A stretch of DNA of 64,000 nucleotides, taken from NCBI GenBank assembly GCA_020402865.1, contig JADBYT010000015.1:186001-250000 (forward strand). Direction: 5' to 3'. This DNA comes from Bacteroidota bacterium. Lineage in GTDB: Bacteria > Bacteroidota > Bacteroidia > Palsa-965. The position numbers and the translations under genes were made by a program. The notes beneath the pieces were generated by a model, which was not told the origin of the DNA, made no database searches, and saw only the letters and a program-made list of their open reading frames with translations. Shown here in pieces: positions 7,410 through 17,460 of the stretch (its first letter is position 1; the number at the start of each line of letters is the position of its first letter).

Positions 7410-10400
7410 ATGAACAGAAAATTACTTGCAGCAGGCTTACTGCTGGTTGCCTCGCCGCTGGTGGCGCAATCGTCGTTTGAACTGCCTCTCGTTTCGGGCA
7501 CGGTGGTGTATCAGTACAAAGCCAATGCCTGGGAAGGCGCAGCACCCGAAAGCAATGAAATTGTAAACGGCCGCTATTACCGCCATGTACGCTTTGCGGT
7601 GTTTCCCGGCCCGGCCGAGCGGCAACAGCTTGAAGCAGCCGGCCTGCGCGTGCTCGAATACGTAGCGGCGCATACCTATGTGGTATCCATTGATGCATCG
7701 GTGACCTCGCTCAGCGGTTTTGGCATTGAAGGCGTGTACCCGATTACCGGCCGCGCCAAGCAACTCTTTGAACTGCGCGTAGCCATTGCCGGACAGGATT
7801 TCCCGGCCTTTGCGCGCAACGAAAACGGCCATATCGGCATCACCTTTACACATTACCGCGATATGCCGCAGCAGGAAGTGCTTGCACGGCTTGCCGCTGC
7901 CGGATACAAAGTAACTTACGCCAATGCCAGCAGCCGCCGTGTGATTGCATGGATGCCGGCATCGGCCATTGAAGCATTCTGCAACCTGCCGTTTGTGGCC
8001 GCCGCCGAACTGAAAGACGATGTGCCGCAACCCGATAACAACGTGGGCCGCACCAACCACCGCAACAACATGGTGGCGCAGGATTTTGCCGGCGGATTAG
8101 GCTATACCGGTGCCGGTGTAAACGTAATGCTGCAGGACGACGGCATCATTGGTCCGCACGTGGACTACACCGGCCGCCTTGTGCAGCAATACATCACCTT
8201 CAACGGCGGCGATCACGGCGACCACTGCGCAGGCATTATCATGGGCGGCGGCAACAAGGATCCGCTTACCCGCGGCATGGGCTGGGGCGCAAACCTGTTT
8301 GTGTATGAAGCCGCTCCGTATCAGGGTTTCGACAGTATCTACAACCATTACAATTCAAACAACATTGTAATTACTTCCACCAGCTACAGCGATGGTTGCA
8401 ATGCCGGCTACACCACACTGGCGCAAACCCTCGACCAGCAGATTGTGGATATGCCTTCGCTCATTCACGTATTTTCCGGCGGTAACAACGGCAGCGGCGA
8501 TTGCGGCTATGGCGCAGGTGCGGGCTGGGGCAACATTACCGGCGGCCACAAGCATTCTAAAAACTCGATTGCAGTGGGCAACCTCACTTACATGGATGTA
8601 ATTGCCAGTTCATCGAGCCGCGGCCCTGTACACGACGGACGTATGAAACCCGAAGTGTGTGCCGTGGGCACAAACGTATATTCTACAATTGATACCGACG
8701 ACTACGGTTTCAAAACAGGTACTTCCATGTCGTGCCCCGGCGTATCGGGTACGTTTGCACAGCTTTACCATGCCTACAAGGATTTGAATGGGAATGTGAA
8801 TCCGCCTTCGGCATTGATGAAAGGTATTCTCATGAATACGGCCGATGATCTGGGCAATGCCGGTCCTGATTTTGTGTATGGCTACGGCCGCATCAATGCG
8901 CGCAAGGCTGTAAAGTCAATTCAGCAGCAGCAGTATGTAAGCGGCAGCGTGGGCAACGGTGGCTCAAACACACACACCATTAACGTACCTTCATCAACCG
9001 GCCGCTTAAAAGTGCTGGTGTACTGGCACGATATTCCGGCTGCGGCAAATGCATCGGTGGCGCTGGTGAATAATCTCGACATGACCATGAGCGATCCTTC
9101 AAATACCTCATGGCAGCCCTGGGTGCTCAATTTCACGCCGCCCGCATCAAACCTGAGCGCGGTAGCCACACGCGGCACCGATATACGCAACAACCACGAG
9201 CAAATTACAATCGACAATCCGGCCTCTGGCAACTACACCGTAACCATTGCCGGAACAGCTGTGCCTTCAGGCCCGCAAACCTATTACCTGGTGTGGTATT
9301 TCGAGCCGGCCGATGAACTGATGCTTACCTATCCCAACGGCGGCGAAGGCTTTGTGCCCGGCGAAACCGAAACCATTCGCTGGGATGCGCTTGGCAACAC
9401 CAGCACATTCGATATTGATTATACCACCGACAATGGAAATACCTGGCAGTCGGTAACCACCGGCATTAACGCTACACGCCGTTACTACGACTGGCTCATT
9501 CCGAACAGCATTCCGGTGAGCGGCCAGTGCAAACTGCGTATTACCCGCAACAGTGCCAGCGATGCCAGCGATGCGAACTTCAGCTTTCACGGCGTGCCTT
9601 CAAACATTACCGTAGTATGGTCGTGCCCCGACTCGCTGCTGCTGCGCTGGAATGGTGTGGCGGGCGCCACGGGCTACGATGTAATGCAGCTTGGCACCAT
9701 GTATATGGATTCGGTAACCAGCACCACTGCCGACAGCGCTGTGGTACGCAACCTCGATAACGTAAACAATGGTTACTGGTTCAGCGTGCGTGCACGTGGT
9801 GCGCAAAACGCAGTGGGCCGCCGTGCCATTGCCATCCAGAAGCTGGCAGGCATTGCCTGTCCGGGTACGTTTGATGCGGAGCTAACCACGGTAAGTTCGC
9901 CCGGCACCAGCTTTGCTTCATGTATGAACGTAACCAACCTGCCCGTGTCCATTACACTTACCAATCCGGGTGTAACCACGCTTACCAATGTGCCGGTGGG
10001 TTTCCGCCTCAACAATGGTCCGGCAGTGAACGAAACCTACTCGGGTACACTTGCGCCTTCGGCCACGGCTACGTACACGTTTACAGCCACGGTTTCAATC
10101 ACCACGCCCGGTGTAAACACGCTTGAAGTGTGGGCAGCCTATCCCAACGATATCAACGTGGTAAATGATACGCAGGTGCTGGCCATCAACTACGGCACTA
10201 CCGCTGCAATTACCCCGCCCTGGTCTGAAAACTTCGAAAGCTTTGCGCTTTGCAGCTCAGCCAGTGATTGCGAACAAACCAACTGTCCGCTTGGCAATGG
10301 TTTGGTAAACACCACCAACGGCAATGGCGATGATATTGACTGGCGCGTGTTTGAAGGTGCCACGCCTTCCACGTCAACAGGTCCTTCATTCGATTTTGTG

Positions 10401-11033
10401 CCCGGCACCGCTACAGGCAATTACATTTACCTCGAACCTTCGGGCGGCTGCACATTTAAAACGGCCGAAATGCTTACGCCCTGTTTTAACCTTACCAATG
10501 CAGTGAATCCTTCGCTCACCTTTGGCTACCACATGCAGGGCACAAACATGGGCGAACTGCACGTGGATATTTACGCCAACGGCACCTGGACCAACGATAT
10601 TTTTGTGCGCACCGGCAATCAGGCTTCTACCTGGCAAACCGCTTTAGTACCGCTTACCAGCTATGTGGGGCAAACGGTGCTCTTCCGTTTCCGCGGCATC
10701 ACCGGCAACGATTTTGCCAGCGATCTTGCACTCGACGGCATTGAAGTAACCAACTCGGTAAATGTAACCGATCCGCTCAGTGCACAAAATGTGCAGGTGT
10801 TTCCCAACCCCGGCAACGGATTGTATCAGGTACAAATAAGCGGCGCCGCCAGCGAATACACACTTGAAGTATTCGACCTTAGCGGACGCATGCTGCTGCA
10901 GCAAACCACACCTGCTGCTGCCGGCCAGCTTACTGCATCAATTGACCTGAGCATGTATGCTGCGGGTACGTATATGCTGCGTATTTCAACCGGAACTGCT
11001 TCGGAGTTTGTGAAGCTGGAAAAGATAGATTAA
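7410..11033 (+). CDS. Secreted subtilisin-like (S8) protease with T9SS sorting domain
   Basis: A 1207-aa secreted protein with a signal peptide (residues 1-20, ending VAQ) and an N-terminal prodomain-like region. The subtilase domain at about 215-500 carries all catalytic signatures: Asp in LQDDGIIG (about 243), His in GGDHGDHCAG (about 272), oxyanion Asn in FSGGNNGSG (about 360) and Ser in KTGTSMSCPG (about 439). Beta-rich modules follow, including an FN3-like RWNGVAGATGYDV region at about 745-815 and a jelly-roll-like part. A T9SS type A domain starts at VFPNPGNGLYQVQISG and ends in KLEKID. It should be exported through the outer membrane and attached or released. A terminator follows. Confidence 0.93.
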   Translation: MNRKLLAAGLLLVASPLVAQSSFELPLVSGTVVYQYKANAWEGAAPESNEIVNGRYYRHVRFAVFPGPAERQQLEAAGLRVLEYVAAHTYVVSIDASVTSLSGFGIEGVYPITGRAKQLFELRVAIAGQDFPAFARNENGHIGITFTHYRDMPQQEVLARLAAAGYKVTYANASSRRVIAWMPASAIEAFCNLPFVAAAELKDDVPQPDNNVGRTNHRNNMVAQDFAGGLGYTGAGVNVMLQDDGIIGPHVDYTGRLVQQYITFNGGDHGDHCAGIIMGGGNKDPLTRGMGWGANLFVYEAAPYQGFDSIYNHYNSNNIVITSTSYSDGCNAGYTTLAQTLDQQIVDMPSLIHVFSGGNNGSGDCGYGAGAGWGNITGGHKHSKNSIAVGNLTYMDVIASSSSRGPVHDGRMKPEVCAVGTNVYSTIDTDDYGFKTGTSMSCPGVSGTFAQLYHAYKDLNGNVNPPSALMKGILMNTADDLGNAGPDFVYGYGRINARKAVKSIQQQQYVSGSVGNGGSNTHTINVPSSTGRLKVLVYWHDIPAAANASVALVNNLDMTMSDPSNTSWQPWVLNFTPPASNLSAVATRGTDIRNNHEQITIDNPASGNYTVTIAGTAVPSGPQTYYLVWYFEPADELMLTYPNGGEGFVPGETETIRWDALGNTSTFDIDYTTDNGNTWQSVTTGINATRRYYDWLIPNSIPVSGQCKLRITRNSASDASDANFSFHGVPSNITVVWSCPDSLLLRWNGVAGATGYDVMQLGTMYMDSVTSTTADSAVVRNLDNVNNGYWFSVRARGAQNAVGRRAIAIQKLAGIACPGTFDAELTTVSSPGTSFASCMNVTNLPVSITLTNPGVTTLTNVPVGFRLNNGPAVNETYSGTLAPSATATYTFTATVSITTPGVNTLEVWAAYPNDINVVNDTQVLAINYGTTAAITPPWSENFESFALCSSASDCEQTNCPLGNGLVNTTNGNGDDIDWRVFEGATPSTSTGPSFDFVPGTATGNYIYLEPSGGCTFKTAEMLTPCFNLTNAVNPSLTFGYHMQGTNMGELHVDIYANGTWTNDIFVRTGNQASTWQTALVPLTSYVGQTVLFRFRGITGNDFASDLALDGIEVTNSVNVTDPLSAQNVQVFPNPGNGLYQVQISGAASEYTLEVFDLSGRMLLQQTTPAAAGQLTASIDLSMYAAGTYMLRISTGTASEFVKLEKID

Positions 11034-11050
11034 TTACTATTCGTTGTCAG

Positions 11051-11085
11051 AAAGGCTACCTCATTTCTTATGGGGTAGCCTTTTT
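11051..11085 (+). terminator. Rho-independent terminator after the protease gene
   Basis: The inverted repeat AAAGGCTACC / GGTAGCCTTT around a 13-base loop is followed directly by a T run. It lies 17 bases after the protease stop. Confidence 0.85.
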
Positions 11086-11194
11086 GTTTTTGGAATGATA
11101 CCACATAGCAGGAAATAATTTTTGTCAGCTAAATTAGCAGGATAGGGGAGAGAGAAAAGTGTAGTGTCATGCAATAAAACAAATGGTAAATTGT

Positions 11195-12142
11195 ATGAAA
11201 ACAAAACTCACTTTCTTTAGTTTATTCTTTTTAGTTGTTTTCGGTCAGCTAAAAGCGGTCACCAAAACAACCACGTCAAATGGTTTGTGGACTAACCCCT
11301 CAATCTGGAGTCCTGTCGGGGTGCCTGATATGACAGATGATATAATCATTGACCATCAGGTAATACTTGATGAGACTGTTGTGCTTAATAATACATCATT
11401 TTTAATAATCAATGCTTCCGGTTCACTCACGAAACAGCAAAATGACACGCTTATACTTGGTGTTGAAAAGGTTCAGGTACACGGCACACTGCATGTAGGC
11501 GTTTTGTTTTTCGGAATGCGGAATATTCCAACAGATACGCTGCTAAATACAGGCATTTTACAGGTTGACGACGTGATCATCAGCCAGTCCACAATTGTGA
11601 ACACAGGTACCGGTAAAATTTGTGCGAATGTATTTTCTCATTCACAGGATTTTCTGACAAATGACGGAAGTATAAGTGCAATGGCGTTTTTCAACACTTC
11701 TCAGGTAAGCGGCAGCGGGAAATTTTGTATTAATTTTTCATTTCAAAACTATGGATACATTGGTGGAACAGTAGATATATGTGATGCAACACCCAGCGCA
11801 GCTTATGATTCTTCGGGGGTAATAGCCGCTACGGTTACATTTTGCCAGAATGGCCCGTGTGCAAGCTGCTCTGCATCCACAACAGGATTCACTGAAAATA
11901 ATTTATTGGATGCAGAAATTTTTCCAAATCCGATGATCGATTTTTCGCTCATTTCCATTCCTGATTTTCATCAAGACGGATTGATTGAAATTTACAACGT
12001 GCAGGGTGAATTAGTGAGAAGTATTGCAGTTAGCTCATCAATTACAACAATATATCGCGAAGCTTTACAGGCTGGCGTGTATTTATGCCGGATTCAAAAC
12101 GGACAAGGAATGGTTACCACGAAGAAACTTGTTGTACAATAA
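11195..12142 (+). CDS. T9SS-exported protein, paralog 1 of a tandem pair
   Basis: A protein of about 315 aa starting at ATG 11195 (MKTKLTFFSL); an in-frame ATG four codons upstream is possible. A signal peptide is followed by NGLWTNPSIWSPVGVPDMTDD and a beta-helix-like region rich in N, T, S and G (about 50-220). A cysteine-bearing segment (CQNGPCASCSAS) and a T9SS type A domain (IFPNPMIDF ... AGVYLCRIQNG) close the protein. The next gene has the same architecture. The SIWSP/DDIII motif is common at the N-terminus of Bacteroidota surface proteins; the function is unknown. Confidence 0.85.
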   Translation: MKTKLTFFSLFFLVVFGQLKAVTKTTTSNGLWTNPSIWSPVGVPDMTDDIIIDHQVILDETVVLNNTSFLIINASGSLTKQQNDTLILGVEKVQVHGTLHVGVLFFGMRNIPTDTLLNTGILQVDDVIISQSTIVNTGTGKICANVFSHSQDFLTNDGSISAMAFFNTSQVSGSGKFCINFSFQNYGYIGGTVDICDATPSAAYDSSGVIAATVTFCQNGPCASCSASTTGFTENNLLDAEIFPNPMIDFSLISIPDFHQDGLIEIYNVQGELVRSIAVSSSITTIYREALQAGVYLCRIQNGQGMVTTKKLVVQ

Positions 12143-12163
12143 GTAAAGGTGAGCGTAACTGTT

Positions 12164-12205
12164 CAGCACTCATCTCAAAATTGATTGGGGTGAGTGCTGT
12201 TTTTT
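12164..12205 (+). terminator. Rho-independent terminator after paralog 1
   Basis: The stem CAGCACTCA / TGAGTGCTG is followed by TTTTTT, 21 bases after the stop codon. Confidence 0.8.
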
Positions 12206-12517
12206 GGGCGATTGATTAGGGCTTGATGTGTGATTCGTGTGAAATCAGATAATAATAATCAGGCAAATAGCGTGATAAGTATATGTTTAACACCTGAAAT
12301 AAATTGTATGCTGATTAATTCTTTAATACGCCTAATACAATTTAGGGTAAATCGGACTTAGAATATTTGTTCATTTTATCTTCAAATGAATCATTGAGTT
12401 AGCAGTATTAGAGATGCGGTGTGTGAGTTGTTGTTTTATATCGCTAAAGATTAATTTATTTTTTTAGCAAGTAAATAGTGGTAGCCGCAAATAATTTTGT
12501 CTCCAAAATAAAACAAC
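12206..12517. other. AT-rich intergenic region between the paralog pair
   Basis: About 310 bases without a credible reading frame. It is AT-rich compared with the flanking genes and probably holds the promoter of paralog 2. No repeat, RNA gene or clear TAnnTTTG element could be fixed. Confidence 0.5.
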
Positions 12518-13459
12518 ATGAAAAAGTTACTACTCTTCAGCATCACAGCTTTACTCGGTTTTAGTACATCCGGTTTTGCACTCACACGCACATCAATTGC
12601 CAATGGTAATTGGAATAACCCATCTATATGGAGTCCTACGGGTGTTCCGTTGCCTACTGATGATATTATTATAATTAATTCGCAGGTGAGTTTTAATCAG
12701 AATATTGCGCATGCGAATCAGGAATTTCGTGTGAATCAGGGGGCCTCACTTATCAGTTCCGGTCAGGATACAATTACGCTGGGTTGTCAGTTTGTTCGTA
12801 TTGATGGTTATGTGCAGACTGCTGTGGCATTCTTTTCAGCTTCAGACAGTGTAGCAAACTATGGTACAATTGTAGCCATTGAGTTGCAGCAGGCCGGTAC
12901 ATTCATAAACAATACTTCGGGTGTACTTTGTGTGACTACCGGAATTTTTACAAGTGATCAAATGATCAACAACGGCAGTATTGCCTGTGATAGCTGGCTG
13001 AATTCGGGCACAGCTTCGGGTTCAGGGAAATATTGTATTACCGGAATTTTTATTAATTCGGCAAGTATTACCGGTAATGGTGATATTTGCGATGCTTCAC
13101 CCAGCGGATTGGGCGATATGAATTTGGGTACCATAGCCGGTACGATTACAAATTGTCAGACCACACCTTGTGCGGCCTGCACACAACCTAATTCCATTCA
13201 GGAAAATAGTATTGACAATTCGCTTATCACATTATCACCTAATCCGGTAAATGGCCGAGCCACAATTACCTTAAACGGCGATCTGGTGAATGATGCGGTT
13301 ATCGAAATTGTATCGGTTCATGGGCAGCTTATTAAGTCAGTTCCTGTAACGGCTACTCAAACAGAACTTTCAACTTTTGAGATGGAAGCAGGTATTTACA
13401 TTTGCCGCCTGATTGTAAAAGATCAGACTTCGGCGGTACTCAAATTTGTAGTGCAGTAG
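12518..13459 (+). CDS. T9SS-exported protein, paralog 2 of a tandem pair
   Basis: A 313-aa protein built like its upstream neighbour: signal peptide (MKKLLLFSIT...), NGNWNNPSIWSPTGVPLPTDD, a beta-rich body and a conserved GSGKYCI.GIF..SASITG segment. A Cys-containing CQTTPCAACTQ precedes a T9SS type A domain (LSPNPVNGRATITLNG ... AGIYICRLIV). Side by side the two align over their whole length with moderate identity, so they are an old tandem duplication. The next gene converges on its 3' end. No enzyme motif is visible. Confidence 0.85.
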   Translation: MKKLLLFSITALLGFSTSGFALTRTSIANGNWNNPSIWSPTGVPLPTDDIIIINSQVSFNQNIAHANQEFRVNQGASLISSGQDTITLGCQFVRIDGYVQTAVAFFSASDSVANYGTIVAIELQQAGTFINNTSGVLCVTTGIFTSDQMINNGSIACDSWLNSGTASGSGKYCITGIFINSASITGNGDICDASPSGLGDMNLGTIAGTITNCQTTPCAACTQPNSIQENSIDNSLITLSPNPVNGRATITLNGDLVNDAVIEIVSVHGQLIKSVPVTATQTELSTFEMEAGIYICRLIVKDQTSAVLKFVVQ

Positions 13460-13478
13460 AAAATGGCGGAAGGGAAGG

Positions 13479-14051
13479 TTATACTTTTCCTTCCACCATC
13501 ATCAGTTTCACTTTCAGAATGCCGGCTACGGTTAAGCTATCAGTGAGTGTGCCGTTGCATACTAATTTGTAAGCCTCTTCAAACGGAATTTTGAGTACGC
13601 GCAAGTCTTCGGTGTCTTCCGGTTCGGCCTGGCCAAAGGTTAACTCCTGCGCCAGAAAGAGTATGCAAAACTCATCGGTGGCCGAATTGCTGAGGTGCAT
13701 TTCCTGAATTTTCGTCCAGCGGGCGGCGGTAATACCGGTTTCTTCGAGCAGTTCGCGTTGTGCGGAATGCAGCGGATCGACTTCGGGATTGCCGCCGCCT
13801 TCGGGTATTTCCCAGGTGTAGGCATTGAGCGGGTAGCGATATTGGCCTACCAGCCAGGTGTTGCGCTGTTCGTCGAGCACCACTACACCGATGGCCAGGT
13901 TTTTGAAATGCACCACGGAGTATGTACCCGGATTGCCCGACGGATTGAGCACATCGTGCTTGCGCACCTTAATCCACGGTGATTCATATACATCGGCGCT
14001 GTTCAGCGTTGTCCACGGATTGCCTCCGTGGTAGTCGGGCAGTAGTGTCAT
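13479..14051 (-). CDS. Nudix hydrolase, ADP-ribose pyrophosphatase-like
   Basis: A 190-aa Nudix protein. The Nudix box is at about residues 85-107: PEGGGNPEVDPLHSAQ then RELLEETGI. The REx2EE core that binds metal is intact. The first glutamate of the usual GX5E is displaced by one position, as far as I recall a known feature of this Bacteroidota subgroup (DPLxSAxRELLEETG). An N-terminal beta domain (SPWIKVRKHDV) and a GQYRYPL segment recall ADP-sugar pyrophosphatases. It should hydrolyse a nucleoside diphosphate linked to another moiety; the substrate is not determined. It is convergent with the T9SS paralog pair. Confidence 0.85.
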   Translation of the reverse strand: MTLLPDYHGGNPWTTLNSADVYESPWIKVRKHDVLNPSGNPGTYSVVHFKNLAIGVVVLDEQRNTWLVGQYRYPLNAYTWEIPEGGGNPEVDPLHSAQRELLEETGITAARWTKIQEMHLSNSATDEFCILFLAQELTFGQAEPEDTEDLRVLKIPFEEAYKLVCNGTLTDSLTVAGILKVKLMMVEGKV

Positions 14052-14158
14052 GCAATAAAGATAAGAGGCTCTTATTGTATCTATTGATTTTTGGGGAGGA
14101 ATTTTAGAATGCCTGACGGTTTGTATCTCGACTGTCGCCTGATACGATTATCGTTCGG

Positions 14159-14230
14159 TTATTTTTGGAAAGCAGGTGGTTTGAATATATAGCCCAGACC
14201 GAACGTAAAGCCCGCACCTGCGACTATGCA
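14159..14230 (-). pseudogene. Possible remnant of an outer-membrane protein C-terminus
   Basis: Read on the minus strand, the codons give VAGAGFTFGLGYIFKPPAFQK and a TAA. An aromatic-alternating strand ending near the stop is typical of a beta-barrel C-terminus. The frame is closed about 24 codons upstream and no start exists, so this looks like a decayed gene tail in a 330-base gap that otherwise holds nothing recognisable (14052-14380). Confidence 0.35.
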
Positions 14231-14380
14231 CTTTTACGTGTAAGCCGGGCTGAGGGCTGGAGCCAAGCGGTATTTTAATGCACCCGCTGTTTCGCTCCTC
14301 TTTATTTTTTGAATTACAGGCTCTAAAAAGAGCAATTGCACACCTGCACGCATCCGTTGAAAACACTTTACCTTTGTGCC

Positions 14381-15970
14381 ATGAATTTTGCCACCCGCAC
14401 ACTTGCGCTTTCAGAAACCCGCCAGTTTTCGAATTTATTTCTTGATTATGTGAATGAGGTTTCTGTGCTCGCTCCGTTTTACGCTTATTCGCCTACCGAA
14501 GATGGTCTTGTAAAAGCGGCTTCGGCAAACAAGTACAACGAAGCGCACCGGAGTGTACTGGCAAATGCGATAAAGCGGCAGTACGAAACTTCGGGTACTG
14601 CACTTCCTGCTGATTTACATGCGAGGCTGGCTGCAGAGGGTACGCTCACGGTGTGTACCGGTCACCAGCTTGTGTTGCTGGGCGGGCCGTTGTTTTTTGT
14701 GTACAAAATTCTGACCGCCATTAAAACGGCCGCCTTGCTTGAAAAGCAAACGCAGCATGCCGTAGTGCCTGTGTTCTGGATGGCTGGCGAGGACCATGAT
14801 ATTGACGAAATACGCAGTGTGCAGCTTTACGGCAAAACGCTGAGCTGGAATGAAACCGGCGGCGGCCCGGTGGGGCGTTTGCGTACCGATTCGCTGCAAC
14901 CTTTTCTGGCCGAACTTGCGCAGGTACTTGGCACGGCGCCCGGCGCAGCCGAAATGGCCCAAGCCATGCAGCAGATTTATGCACCGGGCAGTTCGCTTAC
15001 CGATGCCACGCGGCGCTTTGTACATTATCTGTTTGGCGATAAAGTACTTTGTCTCAATCCTGATGATGCCGCGCTCAAACAGTTGTTTCTGCCGCAGCTA
15101 CGTGCCGAACTCGAAAACGGCATTGCCCTGCAGCCGGTGAGCCAGAGCATTGCCGCAATCGAAGCCGCCGGCTACGAAGCACAGGTAAATCCGCGCCCGG
15201 TTAATATCTTCTACATTACCGATACCACCCGCGAACGCATTGACCGCAGCGGAAACGATTTCATACTCACCGGCAGCAACCGCGAAATTGAGCGCGCCGC
15301 ACTGCTTGCCGAACTCGAACAGCAGCCGCAAAACTTCAGTCCCAACGTAGTGCTGCGTCCGCTGTATCAGCAACACATTCTGCCCAACATCGCCTACATT
15401 GGCGGCCCCGGCGAGCTGGCTTACTGGCTGGAATACCGCGCCATGTTTGAAGCGCAGCACATACATTTCCCCGTGCTTATGCCGCGCGCGTTTATGCTCG
15501 TGATCGACAACGGCACGGCTTCAAAGCTTGAGAAGCTGAATGTGGATGTGACCGAACTTTTTTTGCCAGCCGATGAACTGGTGAAAAACTACATCAAACG
15601 CGCTGCCGGCGGCCAGATCAGTTTTGAAGCCGAGCAGGAAGCCCTGCAGCAACTGTTTGCGGGCATTATTTCCAAAGCGGCAGCAACTGATGCCACCCTG
15701 CGCGGCGCAGCCGAAAGTACCTTGCAGCAAGTGAAAAACAGTTTGGCCGCGCTTGAAAGCAAAGTAGTGCGCGCCGCCAAACAAAAAGAAGAAACGTCAA
15801 TTGATCAGCTGCGTAAGCTGCGCGATAAAATTCTGCCCGGCAATGTGCTGCAGGAACGCAGCGATAACATACTGCCGCTGCTGCTGCGCTATGGCCACCA
15901 ATTCATTCACACACTTGAAGCGCAAATTACTCCTGGTGTGCATACGTTTACGGTGCTTACTGCGCAGTAA
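14381..15970 (+). CDS. bshC: BshC, putative cysteine ligase of bacillithiol synthesis
   Basis: A 529-aa BshC-family protein starting at ATG 14381 (MNFATRTLAL). BshC adds cysteine to glucosaminyl-malate, the last step of bacillithiol synthesis in the cytoplasm. Family signatures are VCTGHQLVLLGGPLFFVYKI, then PVFWMAGEDHDIDEI, NPRPVNIFYI and PNVVLRPLYQQ with YIGGPGELAYWLEYR. There is also the C-terminal coiled coil at about 430-490. Length matches the family. TACCTTTG at 14369-14376, just upstream, resembles a -7 element. Genes for the other two bacillithiol steps are not in this window. It is convergent with, and overlaps by 14 bp, the T9SS gene at 15957. Confidence 0.95.
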   Translation: MNFATRTLALSETRQFSNLFLDYVNEVSVLAPFYAYSPTEDGLVKAASANKYNEAHRSVLANAIKRQYETSGTALPADLHARLAAEGTLTVCTGHQLVLLGGPLFFVYKILTAIKTAALLEKQTQHAVVPVFWMAGEDHDIDEIRSVQLYGKTLSWNETGGGPVGRLRTDSLQPFLAELAQVLGTAPGAAEMAQAMQQIYAPGSSLTDATRRFVHYLFGDKVLCLNPDDAALKQLFLPQLRAELENGIALQPVSQSIAAIEAAGYEAQVNPRPVNIFYITDTTRERIDRSGNDFILTGSNREIERAALLAELEQQPQNFSPNVVLRPLYQQHILPNIAYIGGPGELAYWLEYRAMFEAQHIHFPVLMPRAFMLVIDNGTASKLEKLNVDVTELFLPADELVKNYIKRAAGGQISFEAEQEALQQLFAGIISKAAATDATLRGAAESTLQQVKNSLAALESKVVRAAKQKEETSIDQLRKLRDKILPGNVLQERSDNILPLLLRYGHQFIHTLEAQITPGVHTFTVLTAQ

Positions 15971-17258
15971 ACAAAATGCGTTCAGCCACCTCATACGCAC
16001 ACTGCCCGCTGCGCACACGAACCACAAACAAGCCGTTTGAATACAAGGGAATTGTGCCGCTTGCCGGTGGCTGTGCCATGCGGTAAAGCAGTTGGCCCGA
16101 AGCATTCCACACTTCCAGCTCATCTGCCGCGTTACAGCGCTGAAGCTCATAATGAATGCCAACGGATGTGGTTGAAACATACAGCACAGGCTTATCGGCA
16201 GGCAATACTTCTACAACGCTGATTTCGCTGTACGCGTATTCGCCGTTGTAATCAATTTGTTTGAGACGATAGTAAAGAATTCCTACCGGCGCCGAAATAT
16301 CGTAATACGAATAATGCTGTGGCTGTGTGGTGGTTCCGGCTCCGGCTACCGAGCCGGTTGTTTCAAAAACTTCACCATCTGCCGAGCGTTGAATTTCGAA
16401 GCGGGCATTGTTGGTTTCGGTGGCTGTTTCCCAGCGCAGCATGGGGCGGTTGTGCGAAAGAGTTGCCGTGAACGAAGTAAATTCTACCGGCAGCACGGTA
16501 GCGCAGGGATCCGCCAAGGGCCATACTTCCAGATCGTCAATTTGTAAATGATGATCGTTCGCAGCATTGTCAATGTCTTCCCAGCGCAGAAAAATTTCGT
16601 TACCGGCTGCAACGCTCACCGTAATGCAGGCTTCTATCAACACCCGGTTTGCCGATGAATTTCCATTTAATGCAAGGCACTGCGACCCCGTACCTGCGCA
16701 GGCACTTCCGCCCAATCCGGCACTTTGCGAACTTGTGTAAATCTGCGTAAAGTTTAGTGCAGATACGGATGTCCACGTACCGGTGGTGAGCGAGGTAACC
16801 GTGGTGCCGGTTTGATAACTGAATGCAATGGTATTTACGTTTGTGCCGTTTTCGGCAATGGACCATTGTTCACCGTAATAGCGCACATAGATTGATGTGA
16901 GGGCAGAGCCGGTAGCGTTAACCAAACGAACCCCATAACGTAAAGTGCCTGATCCGCCTGATGCACGGGAACCCAGGTTGCGGTCTGTGCCGGATGCAAT
17001 TACATACACTGCGCCCGTATTGTTTACACTTCCCGCAGTAGGCCCGCAGCTGGCTTCTATTACGGGAGCCGCAGTACTTACGTACCAGCCGGTTAAATAG
17101 GTGTTGTTGGCCCAGCCAGCTATTGCTGCGCCGTCGGTGGTGTTGGGAAGTGTATTGAAATTCTGTGTGTAAGGAGTGCCTACAGTTGTGAATGCATCCT
17201 GACCAACTAGTGACTGCACGCCCAACATGCAGCCGGCAAAAAATAAATTGCGAAGCAT
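15957..17258 (-). CDS. Secreted T9SS protein with nuclease-associated-type N-terminal domain
   Basis: A 433-aa secreted protein. The signal peptide ends near QSLVGQ. The N-terminal domain (about 20-250) has the patterns YTQNFNTLPNT and AIAGWANNTYLTGWY seen in modules attached to large extracellular nucleases and lamin-tail proteins, but no nuclease domain is present. A linker (EFTSFTATLSHNRPMLRWET) leads to an FN3-like segment, then a T9SS type A domain (LYVSTTSVGIHYEL ... LYSNGLFVVRVRSG). It overlaps the bshC 3' end. The function is unknown; it may be a surface adhesin or a scaffold. Confidence 0.85.
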   Translation of the reverse strand: MLRNLFFAGCMLGVQSLVGQDAFTTVGTPYTQNFNTLPNTTDGAAIAGWANNTYLTGWYVSTAAPVIEASCGPTAGSVNNTGAVYVIASGTDRNLGSRASGGSGTLRYGVRLVNATGSALTSIYVRYYGEQWSIAENGTNVNTIAFSYQTGTTVTSLTTGTWTSVSALNFTQIYTSSQSAGLGGSACAGTGSQCLALNGNSSANRVLIEACITVSVAAGNEIFLRWEDIDNAANDHHLQIDDLEVWPLADPCATVLPVEFTSFTATLSHNRPMLRWETATETNNARFEIQRSADGEVFETTGSVAGAGTTTQPQHYSYYDISAPVGILYYRLKQIDYNGEYAYSEISVVEVLPADKPVLYVSTTSVGIHYELQRCNAADELEVWNASGQLLYRMAQPPASGTIPLYSNGLFVVRVRSGQCAYEVAERILFTAQ

Positions 17259-17460
17259 GTGACCTACGTTTCGGCAATTTCATTGCAAAAGGCTGGTTTC
17301 AGTCGCAGGTGACATCAAGGATTTCAGCGTTTTGCAATTCAAATTTAAAGAAGTGAGTTGAGCTGATTATGCCCTTTCTGTCAACGTTTTGTAAACAATT
17401 GCCGATTGTCTTTTTTAGTCGATAATTACGTTTTGCACGCAGACCAATTCGTTCGGGCAA

